Of a DNA stretch of 12,219 nucleotides, positions 1-5,529 are shown piece after piece; position 1 is the first letter of the stretch; each line of letters starts with the position of its first letter. Origin of the DNA: Candidatus Nealsonbacteria bacterium RBG_13_36_15 (GTDB lineage Bacteria; Patescibacteriota; Minisyncoccia; Minisyncoccales; RBG-13-36-15); the NCBI GenBank assembly GCA_001819145.1, contig MHLV01000020.1, positions 1 through 12,219 on the forward strand, in the 5' to 3' direction. The notes beneath the pieces were generated by a model. It saw nothing but the letters and a program-made list of their open reading frames with translations. It was not told where the DNA came from and did no database searches. Made by a program: the position numbers and the translations under genes.

Positions 1-6
1 TCGAGG

Positions 7-63
7 TAAAGTATTTTCTGCCAAACTTTAAAGGTCAATTTGCCAACAACGGAAAATACTTTA
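7..63 (+). repeat. Inverted repeat / long hairpin ahead of prfB
   Basis: Bases 7-20 and 50-63 form a 14-bp inverted repeat (core AAAGTATTTTC against GAAAATACTTT, with one G-T wobble) around a loop of about 29 nt that itself contains CTTTAAAG. It ends 13 bases before the prfB start codon. It may be a terminator for the unseen upstream gene, although no long T-run follows, or a leader element. What lies upstream is outside the window. Confidence 0.45.
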
Positions 64-76
64 TTTCCTACGGGGT

Positions 77-1169
77 ATGCCAGATATTTCCATTAAATTA
101 GAAGAGCTTATTAAAAGATTCCATCATTTGATGGACTGTCTTTGAATTAGAGAAAAAAAAAGAAAAACTTAAAGAATTAGAAAAAGAAACCCAGAGGCCG
201 AGCCTTTGGGAAAATAAGGAAGAGGCAGTAAAGATTAGTCAGGAAGCAGCTTTTCTAAAAGAAGAAACAGAAAAATTTGAAAATTTAAGGAAGGAGTTAA
301 GCGATTTGGAGGAACTGAATAAATTAGAGGTGAAAGGCATTGAAAAGAAAATTGAGTTTTTTGTAAAAATAATAAAAGATGAAGAATTTAAAACCTTTTT
401 ATCTGGAAAATATGACAGAGCTTCAGCTACGCTTTCTATTTATGCAGGGGCGGGTGGACAGGATTCCCAGGATTGGGTTACAATGCTGTTAAGAATGTAT
501 GAAAGATTTTGCCAAAGTAAAGGATTTAAAACTAAAGTTTTACACCAGTCTTTTGGAGAGGGAGGGGGGCCGGAAGGAAGAATTGGCACAAAGTCTGTAA
601 CTATAGAAATTCAGGGAATTTATGCCTACGGCTTTTTAAAAAAAGAATCAGGGGTTCACAGATTGGTGAGAATTTCGCCTTTTTCTCCTCAAAAACTTCG
701 CCACACATCTTTTGCCTTAGTAGAAGTTTTACCGGAAATTGAAAAAGACATTGAAAAAGAAATTAAAATTAAGCCGGAAGATTTAAAAATGGATTTTTAC
801 AGAGCTTCGGGGCCTGGCGGCCAATATGTTAATCGCCGGGAAACTGCTGTTAGAATTACCCATTTGCCAACAGGTATTGTAGCTTCTTGTCAATCAGAGA
901 GACTGCAGGGCCAGAACAGGGAAAGGGCAATGAAGATGATTTATTCAAAACTTTATCAGTTAAAAGAGAAAGAACAGCAAAAAGAGATATCCAAAATAAA
1001 AGGCAAAGCTGTTTCAGCCAGCTGGGGAAACCAGATTAGATCTTATGTTCTTCACCCCTATAAATTAGTCAAAGATTTAAGGACCAATATTGAAACTTCA
1101 AATACAGAAGGAGTATTGGATGGCAATTTGGATCAATTCGTAGAAGAAGAAATAAAATCTAAACTATAA
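77..1169 (+). CDS. prfB: Peptide chain release factor 2 (RF2), expressed by programmed +1 frameshift
   Basis: RF2 reads UAA and UGA and triggers peptide release. The gene starts at ATG 77 and runs 22 codons to CTT (140-142), where an in-frame TGA (143-145) stops it. Slipping +1 over T143 joins GAA 144, giving about 363 residues, close to the 365 of E. coli RF2. The N-terminal segment after the shift is a Lys/Glu-rich coiled coil containing the family-like PSLW. The stop-codon-recognition tripeptide Ser-Pro-Phe is at about residues 200-202 and the GGQ peptidyl-transferase motif at about 247-249. The SPF tripeptide distinguishes RF2 from RF1. The frameshift is known to autoregulate RF2: low RF2 slows termination at TGA and favours the shift. 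There is no clear SD before ATG 77. ftsE follows 5 bases downstream. The prfB-ftsE-ftsX order is common in bacteria, often behind secA, which may lie upstream. Confidence 0.96.
137..146 (+). promoter_or_regulatory. RF2 programmed +1 frameshift site (TGT CTT TGA A)
   Basis: The slippery CTT at 140-142 is followed directly by TGA at 143-145. The reading frame upstream (77-142) and the one downstream (144-1169) both encode RF2-like sequence, and only a +1 shift joins them. The site matches the known CUU-UGA signal. The purine-rich SD-like stimulator that precedes the E. coli site is poor here: only a TGATGGA stretch at 129-135. Confidence 0.92.
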
Positions 1170-1174
1170 AATTT

Positions 1175-1855
1175 ATGATAAGGTTTCAAAATATCGCCAA
1201 AATTTATTCTTCAGACATTACTGCCCTAGAAGATATTTCTTTTAAGATAGACAAAAAAGAATTTGTTTCTATTGTTGGAAAATCAGGTGCGGGAAAAACG
1301 ACTCTGCTTAAAATGATTTTGGCCCAAGAGAAGCCATCACGAGGTAAAGTTTTTTTTGATAATCAAGATGTTCATAAAATTCCCCATTCAGAGCTTCCTC
1401 ATTATCGCCGGAGAATTGGTTCTATTTTCCAAGATTATAAGCTTTTTCCAAACAAAACAGCTTATGAGAATGTAGCTTATATTTTGGAGGTTACGGGTTC
1501 TTCCGATTTACAAATTGAAAAAGAAGTCCCTCAAGCGTTAGAAATAGTTGGTTTGGGCTATAGGCATTCTAATTTTCCTCGGGAATTATCTGGGGGAGAG
1601 CGTCAAAGAGTAGCTATCGCCAGAGCATTAATACATCGGCCAGATGTTCTTTTGGCCGATGAGCCAACTGGTAACTTAGATCCTTATCACACCAGAGAAA
1701 TTATCCAGTTATTATCAAGAATTAATGAAATGGGAACAACAGTTATTTTAGCTACCCACAACAAAGAGGTAGTGAATAATTTAGGAAAAAGAGTAATTAC
1801 CATTGAAAATGGTAGAGTAATTAGAGACGAGAAAACGGGAAGATTCGTTCTTTAA
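1175..1855 (+). CDS. ftsE: Cell division ATP-binding protein FtsE
   Basis: FtsE is the cytoplasmic ATPase of the FtsEX complex, which couples ATP hydrolysis at the division ring to peptidoglycan hydrolase activation through FtsX. The 226 residues contain a complete ABC ATPase: Walker A GKSGAGKTT at 35-43, the signature LSGGERQR from about 138, Walker B VLLADEPTGNLD with D162-E163, and the H-loop histidine in LATHNKEV near 196. Length fits FtsE (about 220-230). The ATG is 5 bases after the prfB stop with no SD, so expression probably depends on readthrough from prfB. ftsX follows after 12 bases. MacB/LolD-type ATPases are similar, but the ftsX neighbour settles the identity. Confidence 0.95.
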   Translation: MIRFQNIAKIYSSDITALEDISFKIDKKEFVSIVGKSGAGKTTLLKMILAQEKPSRGKVFFDNQDVHKIPHSELPHYRRRIGSIFQDYKLFPNKTAYENVAYILEVTGSSDLQIEKEVPQALEIVGLGYRHSNFPRELSGGERQRVAIARALIHRPDVLLADEPTGNLDPYHTREIIQLLSRINEMGTTVILATHNKEVVNNLGKRVITIENGRVIRDEKTGRFVL

Positions 1856-1867
1856 TTAATATTATTT

Positions 1868-2776
1868 ATGATTACTTCTTTAAAAAGAATTATCAAAAAT
1901 GGCTGGCTGAACTTTCGTCGCCAAGGTGGCTTAACTTTTGCCACGGTTTCTATTATGGTAATGACAATTTCTTTGGCCACCTTTCTTTTTTTCTTTCAAG
2001 GCATTGTTCAGCATTTAGTTTTAGGTCTTCAAGAAAAGGTTGACGTTTCAGTTTATTTTAAAAAAGATTCGTTTGAAGAGGAAATTTTAATAGCTAAAGA
2101 AGAAATCGGAAAAATTCCTGAAGTAAAAGACGTTGAATATGTTTCTCAAGAAGAAGCTCTAAATCGTTTTACTGAAAAACATCAAGATGACCTTCTTTTA
2201 ATGGAAGCATTAAATGAAGTAGGGGAGAACCCATTGTCGCCTTCCTTAAACATTAAAGCTTGGCAGGCAAATCAATACGAGGCTCTATCTAATTTCTTGC
2301 AAACAGCTTCTTTCAATAATTTAATTGAAAAAGTAGATTACCATCAGAATAAAGCCATTATTGGGAAAATTTTTGAAGTTTCTTCCAATATTAGATTAAT
2401 TGGAATTATTTTCAGTTTGATTTTGGGAGTAATCGCTATTGTCGTTGCTTTCAATACGATCAGGCTGGCAATTTATAATTCAAAAAATGAAATTGCAACA
2501 ATGAGATTAGTCGGCGCCTCCAATTGGTTCATTAGGGGTCCATTTTTGATTCAGGGAGTAATAGTAGGAATAGTGGCTACCATCGTTACTATTTTACTTT
2601 TCGCTTTAGCTAACTTCTTTTTGAATTCAAGGCTTGAAACCATTCTGCCGGGATTCAGTCTTTTTAACTTTTTCCTTGCTAATTTTTGGACCCTGCTTTT
2701 ACTCCAGCTCGTTACTGGTATTGGCCTAAGTATGATTTCCAGCGCAATCGCTATCAGAAAATATCTGAAAGTTTAA
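1868..2776 (+). CDS. ftsX: Cell division permease-like protein FtsX
   Basis: FtsX is the membrane partner of FtsE and carries the outward-facing domain that binds peptidoglycan hydrolase regulators. The 302 residues show the family layout: a short cytoplasmic N-terminus, a hydrophobic segment at about 22-50, a soluble extracellular domain at about 52-175 rich in Glu/Lys, then three membrane segments near 175-199, 223-252 and 270-296. The piece between the second and third segments (NEIATMRLVGAS) is the conserved FtsX/MacB coupling region that contacts the ATPase. It directly follows ftsE. No SD and no terminator are seen right after the stop, so transcription may continue into tRNA-Gln 46 bases downstream. 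Confidence 0.95.
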   Translation: MITSLKRIIKNGWLNFRRQGGLTFATVSIMVMTISLATFLFFFQGIVQHLVLGLQEKVDVSVYFKKDSFEEEILIAKEEIGKIPEVKDVEYVSQEEALNRFTEKHQDDLLLMEALNEVGENPLSPSLNIKAWQANQYEALSNFLQTASFNNLIEKVDYHQNKAIIGKIFEVSSNIRLIGIIFSLILGVIAIVVAFNTIRLAIYNSKNEIATMRLVGASNWFIRGPFLIQGVIVGIVATIVTILLFALANFFLNSRLETILPGFSLFNFFLANFWTLLLLQLVTGIGLSMISSAIAIRKYLKV

Positions 2777-2821
2777 TACGGGGGTTCTCTAACATTCCAT
2801 ACTAAAAATTGTATTTAGAGC

Positions 2822-2892
2822 TGGGAGGTCATCTAAAGGTAGGATACGGGTCTCTGGAACCTGGCATGATGGTTCGAGTCCATCCCTCCCAG
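2822..2892 (+). tRNA. tRNA-Gln (anticodon CTG)
   Basis: A full cloverleaf folds in 71 nt. The acceptor is TGGGAGG/CCTCCCA (2822-2828 with 2885-2891). The D-arm is ATC/GAT. The anticodon stem is CGGGT/ACCTG around the loop CTCTGGA, with T33 present and anticodon CTG at 2854-2856. The variable region is GCAT, and the T-arm is GATGG-TTCGAGT-CCATC. The U1-A72 pair and discriminator G2892 are typical of bacterial tRNA-Gln. CCA is not encoded, so a CCA-adding enzyme is needed. No separate promoter is evident. Confidence 0.93.
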
Positions 2893-2910
2893 CTGTGAAT
2901 AAAATTTTAG

Positions 2911-2989
2911 TACGGGGTAAATAGGACTTAGTTCACCTGCCCCGTAGTTAGCCGCCGAAGGCGGATATACTATGGGGAGTCCAAGCCCC
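2911..2989 (+). repeat. Cluster of competing palindromes with alternating GGGG/CCCC tracts
   Basis: TACGGGG (2911-2917) can pair with CCCCGTA (2940-2946). CCCCGTAG (2940-2947) can instead pair with CTATGGGG (2970-2977), enclosing a tight CCGCC-GAA-GGCGG hairpin (2952-2964). GGGG (2974-2977) can pair with CCCC (2986-2989). The stems share strands, so they exclude one another. The cluster sits between tRNA-Gln and a terminator and may be a REP-like element or a structured RNA tail. The TACGGGG word also occurs at 69-75 and 2777-2783. Confidence 0.6.
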
Positions 2990-3000
2990 GCAGCTATCTC

Positions 3001-3026
3001 ATCCCACTCATTAAGTGGGGTTTTAT
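3001..3026 (+). terminator. Rho-independent terminator after tRNA-Gln region
   Basis: CCCACT (3003-3008) and AGTGGG (3014-3019) form a stem with loop CATTA, followed by GTTTTATT. It would end transcription from ftsX/tRNA-Gln just before the next promoter. Confidence 0.75.
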
Positions 3027-3035
3027 TATGGAGAC

Positions 3036-3064
3036 TTGACACATTTAAGATAAAAGCGTATAAT
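3036..3064 (+). promoter_or_regulatory. Perfect-consensus sigma70 promoter for the structured RNA unit
   Basis: TTGACA (3036-3041), a 17-bp spacer and TATAAT (3059-3064) match both hexamers exactly. Predicted transcription start is near 3071. No conventional protein gene follows before the terminator at 3353-3405. Confidence 0.88.
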
Positions 3065-3127
3065 AGAAGTATTAGACTGTTTCTTCCTCTCTGTATTTAA
3101 TTCAATAGAATTTAGAGAGGAGGGAAG

Positions 3128-3163
3128 ATGTTCCAGGCTGCTGCCTTTGCGGTGGCCAAGTGA
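3128..3163 (+). CDS. Mini-ORF with strong SD, 11 residues (MFQAAAFAVAK)
   Basis: An AGGAGG SD at 3118-3123 stands 4 nt before ATG 3128, one of the two best ribosome-binding sites in the window, while neighbouring genes mostly have none. The ORF ends at TGA 3161. The same frame, apart from a second TGA at 3167, then stays open to TAA 3350-3352, so the pair of TGAs may interrupt a longer small gene. The SD is partly locked in the hairpin 3086-3120. It may be a leader peptide or a degraded gene; no family is recognised. Confidence 0.3.
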   Translation: MFQAAAFAVAK

Positions 3164-3239
3164 TTCTGACCGGGGTGGTTTTACACCCCTGTGGTTTCCG
3201 GAACAATCACCTCTAATCTAACGAAAGGAGGTATCGCAC

Positions 3240-3290
3240 TTGGGTATACGACGCAACTCAAAGAATGTAACCTCAAGCAGGTTCTTCTGA
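3240..3290 (+). CDS. Second mini-ORF with strong SD, TTG start, 16 residues
   Basis: AGGAGGT at 3226-3232 lies 7 nt before TTG 3240, an optimal spacing. The frame reads (M)GIRRNSKNVTSSRFF and stops at TGA 3288. The SD can pair with ACCTC at 3209-3213. The basic peptide has no recognised family. The real start could differ, and the SD may instead belong to the longer frame spanning 3170-3352. Confidence 0.25.
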   Translation: MGIRRNSKNVTSSRFF

Positions 3291-3352
3291 GCCGGCGCCG
3301 GGCCTCGGCGAGATCCTCCGAGAGGACGCACAGCGTCCTCTCACGAACATAA

Positions 3353-3405
3353 AGCCCTATGCCAGAGTGTTTACTCATCACGGCATAGGGCTGATTTCTT
3401 TTATT
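3353..3405 (+). terminator. Strong rho-independent terminator of the RNA unit
   Basis: AGCCCTATGCC (3353-3363) pairs perfectly with GGCATAGGGCT (3382-3392). The 18-nt loop holds a small GAGT/ACTC stem, and GATTTCTTTTATT follows. Confidence 0.85.
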
Positions 3406-3569
3406 AATTAATATTATTTTCTGATTGTATTTTTTAATAACTCCCTAGGTTTATTTAAGACCAACTCGGATTCTCAAACAAACTCCATTCAAATGTTCGA
3501 AAATCGTCCCACTCGCTCAGCTAACAAAAATCGCTAAGAAGGCGGTTTTTTGATAGTAGGATTAAGAAT
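3406..3569. other. AT-rich spacer, no gene seen apart from one terminator
   Basis: No credible ORF, SD or tRNA is visible here. The stretch at about 3458-3534 is open in one frame for a short distance but has no start signal and no recognisable product. It ends in the terminator listed separately. Confidence 0.6.
3526..3551 (+). terminator. Terminator of the AAAATCGC...GCGGTTTTTT family
   Basis: AAAAATCGC (3526-3534) pairs with GCGGTTTTT (3542-3550, T-G wobble) around a 7-nt loop, with six Ts at the end. Very similar hairpins occur at 5298-5322 and 7792-7816. Confidence 0.75.
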
Positions 3570-3598
3570 TTGACACGCTAAAGAAGACCTGCTAATAT
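3570..3598 (+). promoter_or_regulatory. Promoter of the tRNA-like gene
   Basis: TTGACA (3570-3575), a 17-bp spacer and TAATAT (3593-3598; TATTAT at 3596-3601 is an alternative -10). The start would fall near 3605, about 18 nt before the tRNA-like RNA. Confidence 0.7.
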
Positions 3599-3622
3599 TA
3601 TGTTAGTTCATTATTGTATGTT

Positions 3623-3753
3623 GTCCACGTAGCTCAACGGGAGAGCGCCACCTGGTTCAGGTAAAGTCGGAGGGTTTTGTCTGTTTGGACATGTGCCAAA
3701 TAGGTATAAACTTTCTGAGGAGGTTCCTGGTTCGAATCCAGGCGTGGACGCCA
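3623..3753 (+). tRNA. tRNA-like gene with expanded anticodon arm (possible intron; isotype unclear)
   Basis: The acceptor GTCCACG/CGTGGAC (3623-3629, 3743-3749), discriminator G3750, encoded CCA (3751-3753), D-arm GCTC-AACGGGA-GAGC (3632-3646) and T-arm CCTGG-TTCGAAT-CCAGG (3726-3742) are all perfect. The whole is 131 nt, about 55 longer than a class I tRNA, and no canonical 7-nt anticodon loop with T33 can be drawn. Instead 3648-3723 folds as one long arm: CCACC/GGAGG (one A-A mismatch; 3648-3652/3719-3723), TCAG/CTGA (3657-3660/3715-3718), AAAGT/ACTTT (3663-3667/3710-3714) and a tip TGTTTGG/CCAAATA (3682-3688/3696-3702) with a 7-nt loop. It has its own promoter and terminator. Options are a tRNA with an unusual intron, a tRNA mimic or a pseudogene. 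Removing one contiguous block did not give me a standard anticodon stem. Confidence 0.6.
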
Positions 3754-3762
3754 AAGGAAAAA

Positions 3763-3803
3763 GAAAGACGGCTTCGTCAGTATGGCAGCCGTCTCTTTCA
3801 TTA
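3763..3803 (+). terminator. Terminator after the tRNA-like gene
   Basis: AGACGGCT (3766-3773) pairs with AGCCGTCT (3787-3794) across a 13-nt loop. Flanking A and T tracts (CTTTCATT) follow. The T-run is modest. Confidence 0.65.
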
Positions 3804-3861
3804 AATTTAATGAATTTGGTAGAATAGAGATGATGATAAAAAATAACTATTAAGGAATATT

Positions 3862-5196
3862 ATGAAAGGATTAATAATTGCCCCAGGATTAGACAATTAT
3901 TTAGCGATTCATTGTTTAAATAAGTTGAAACCAGAATTTATTACTTTCCTTGTTACGGACAAAACTGTTGAATTACTCCCTGAGATTTTGCAAAAATTAA
4001 AATATAGCCCAAAAGAACACAAAAAGTTTTTTATAAAGGACATTAAATATTTCAGCGAAGCAATTCAAGAATTTTTAAATGCTTTTTACTGGCTAACAGA
4101 GATTAAAAAAATTAAGAAAATTACTGTAGATGCTACGAATGTATTAACAAATATCGGATTTTCTGTTTATTTTGTAGCTAGCTTTATTGAGGTTTTTAAA
4201 GATTTAATAAAAGAAGATGTTGATATCAAGCTTATTTTCACTACCTGTGACTGGAAGGTTGTTGAGGCTGAATTACATGCTGCTGGTGAGCCAATTATTG
4301 GAACAGAGGAAATAATAGAATTAGAGCATCCGATGAACGCAATCGGGTTTATTTTAGGAGTAACAGCTTGCGATCTTTTTAATAAAGGATTTTATCCACG
4401 GGCGGAAGAAATGTTTAGAATTTTAGAGAAGAACACTACTGGCGAACAAAATCTTTTATATGAAGGATTAGCCTCTTTATCCCATTCTTATAATCTATGG
4501 GATAAATTCAGCATTGAAGAAGCATCTAAGGAGCTCGAGAGAACCATTTATACTTTAAAAAAAGTAGATAAATTTGGGTTTATTCAAAACATTATGAAAA
4601 AAATTGACCTTAATTCAGAGATTTTACAAAAAATTAAAGACGGAGATCGATTAGAAAAAATTGTAGATATTTTTGAAAATGCTAATCGAAAAATGGAAGA
4701 AGAAAAATTTGACGATGCCGTAGCTAGATATTACCGTTGTTTAGATATGATTGCTCAATACGCTTTAGAAAAATATGGAATAGATACCCAATCGCCAGAT
4801 TTTTTAAAATTATCTCAAGCGATGGTTGAAAAATACAAAAAGGAAAGAGGCGGAAATTTACCAGATAAATATAAAAATGGTATGGGTGGGATAGCTTTAA
4901 AAGACTCATTTCTTCTTTTGTACTGTCTTGGTGACTCTATCGGACAGGAGTATAAAAAGATTGAGGCAAGGTTCATTGGTTTACTTACTTCAAGAAACCA
5001 ATCGATTCTTGCTCATGGATTAAAGGCGATAAATAAAGAGAAAGCTGATAAATTCAAAGAAGAAATTGTAAAACCATTTTTAATAAAACTCTTAGAGAGA
5101 GAAAATCTTAATTTAGAACAAAAGCTAGAAAAGCATCAGTATCCGAAACTTTCCGCAAGCATAAAGACCCTCTATTTAGATTTAAAAAGGGTGTGA
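3862..5196 (+). CDS. CARF-HEPN ribonuclease, Cas02710/TIGR02710-like (Csm6/Csx1 type), without CRISPR
   Basis: The 444 residues fit a two-domain CARF-HEPN layout. Residues 1 to about 150 look like a Rossmann-type CARF sensor (LIIAPG near the N-terminus; a weak VDATNVLTNIG segment where CARF ligand-binding loops usually lie). A middle helical part carries GFYPRAEEMF and the conserved-looking WDKF (213-216). The C-terminal part has DDAVARYYRCLDMIAQ (284 on) and the HEPN catalytic motif R378-N-x5-H385 inside SRNQSILAHG. In this family cyclic oligoadenylate binding to CARF activates HEPN RNA cleavage; that is family knowledge, not shown here. There is an SD-like AAGGA 6 nt before ATG 3862. The gene stands alone between terminators, with a possible weak promoter (TAGAAT at 3820). 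No repeats or cas genes are in the window. The assignment is by recognised motifs, not a profile search. Confidence 0.75.
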   Translation: MKGLIIAPGLDNYLAIHCLNKLKPEFITFLVTDKTVELLPEILQKLKYSPKEHKKFFIKDIKYFSEAIQEFLNAFYWLTEIKKIKKITVDATNVLTNIGFSVYFVASFIEVFKDLIKEDVDIKLIFTTCDWKVVEAELHAAGEPIIGTEEIIELEHPMNAIGFILGVTACDLFNKGFYPRAEEMFRILEKNTTGEQNLLYEGLASLSHSYNLWDKFSIEEASKELERTIYTLKKVDKFGFIQNIMKKIDLNSEILQKIKDGDRLEKIVDIFENANRKMEEEKFDDAVARYYRCLDMIAQYALEKYGIDTQSPDFLKLSQAMVEKYKKERGGNLPDKYKNGMGGIALKDSFLLLYCLGDSIGQEYKKIEARFIGLLTSRNQSILAHGLKAINKEKADKFKEEIVKPFLIKLLERENLNLEQKLEKHQYPKLSASIKTLYLDLKRV

Positions 5197-5297
5197 TTTA
5201 CTTATCAAAATATCCTTCCGACAACTGTCTCATTCTATCTTCAAACAGCCCCGATTTATCCTTTCGTAGTTTTAACGAAGGAGGACTGAGTCGCATC

Positions 5298-5322
5298 AAA
5301 AATCGTCTTTTAGGCGGTTTTT
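5298..5322 (+). terminator. Terminator after the CARF-HEPN gene
   Basis: AAAAATCGTC (5298-5307) pairs with GGCGGTTTTT (5313-5322), with T-G wobbles, around loop TTTTA. It belongs to the same family as 3526-3551 and 7792-7816. The 100 bases between the CDS and this hairpin hold a smaller stem (TCCTT/AAGGA, about 5258-5283) and no gene. Confidence 0.8.
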
Positions 5323-5344
5323 ATTAATTCCATTTATTAACTTC

Positions 5345-5368
5345 AAGCACCATGTCAAATGGTGCTTT
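5345..5368 (+). terminator. Perfect 9-bp hairpin ahead of the RRM promoter
   Basis: AAGCACCAT (5345-5353) pairs with ATGGTGCTT (5359-5367), loop GTCAA. The T-tract is interrupted (TTTGATTT), so it may be a back-up terminator or an operator-like palindrome 26 bp before the RRM -35 box. Confidence 0.45.
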
Positions 5369-5392
5369 GATTTCAAATTGAAGCTTTCCCCC

Positions 5393-5420
5393 TTGTATTT
5401 TTCTGTAAAAATGCTATTAT
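5393..5420 (+). promoter_or_regulatory. Promoter of the RRM protein gene
   Basis: TTGTAT (5393-5398), a 16-bp spacer and TATTAT (5415-5420) give a predicted start near 5427. This leaves a 5' UTR of about 100 nt, long for this window. Confidence 0.6.
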
Positions 5421-5427
5421 ACAATAG

Positions 5428-5486
5428 TAAGTTTCTTATTTTTTTCGAGTAGGTGATTTAGGTAAACTTTAAGAGAAAATAAGACA
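5428..5486 (+). promoter_or_regulatory. Structured 5' leader of the RRM gene
   Basis: TCTTATTTT (5434-5442) is the exact complement of AAAATAAGA (5476-5484). In addition AAGTTT (about 5429-5434) can pair with AAACTT (about 5464-5469). Because the pairings cross, the leader could switch folds or form a pseudoknot. Long structured leaders are known on cold-induced RNA-binding protein mRNAs, so temperature control is an inference. Confidence 0.45.
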
Positions 5487-5529
5487 GATGGTCGGCTTAC
5501 TTTTTATTAACCAAAGAAAGAATAATATC

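Larger units (their letters stand above)
3071..3400 (+). ncRNA. Putative structured RNA or regulatory leader, family not recognised
   Basis: This unit of about 330 nt is bounded by a perfect promoter and a strong terminator and is much more GC-rich than its surroundings. Hairpins in order: CCTCTCT/AGAGAGG (3086-3092/3114-3120) capped by AATTC-AATA-GAATT; GGGGTG/CACCCC (3172-3177/3184-3189); ACCTC/GAGGT (3209-3213/3228-3232); CGCCG/CGGCG (3296-3300/3306-3310); a perfect 10-bp stem GAGAGGACGC/GCGTCCTCTC with loop ACA (3320-3342); and the terminator. The first and third hairpins bury near-perfect SD sequences, each just ahead of a mini-ORF. I found no match to the conserved cores of RNase P RNA, tmRNA, SRP RNA or the T-box. 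It could be a riboregulator, a dual-function RNA or a remnant of a small gene. Confidence 0.5.

Noticed and set aside
3..101. Open frame at the left edge that could be the 3' end of an upstream gene (ending in PLN)
   Set aside because: It overlaps the prfB start by about 25 bases, has no recognisable sequence, and its start is outside the window, so I did not call it.
2833..3042. Minus-strand ORF of 69 codons across tRNA-Gln
   Set aside because: It is antisense to the tRNA and the G4/C4 hairpins, and its DSNHHARFQ-type end is the usual artefact of translating tRNA regions.
3181..3381. Minus-strand ORF of 66 codons in the structured RNA unit
   Set aside because: It starts inside the terminator stem, has no SD or promoter, and is Arg-rich only because it crosses GC-rich hairpins.
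3623..3753. Group I intron in the tRNA-like gene
   Set aside because: The extra sequence is only about 55 nt, far too short for a group I intron core, and no P/Q/R/S-like elements are seen.
5488..5529. ATG 5488 as start of the RRM protein
   Set aside because: It would add 14 residues not typical of single-RRM proteins and lies next to the leader stem; no SD supports it.
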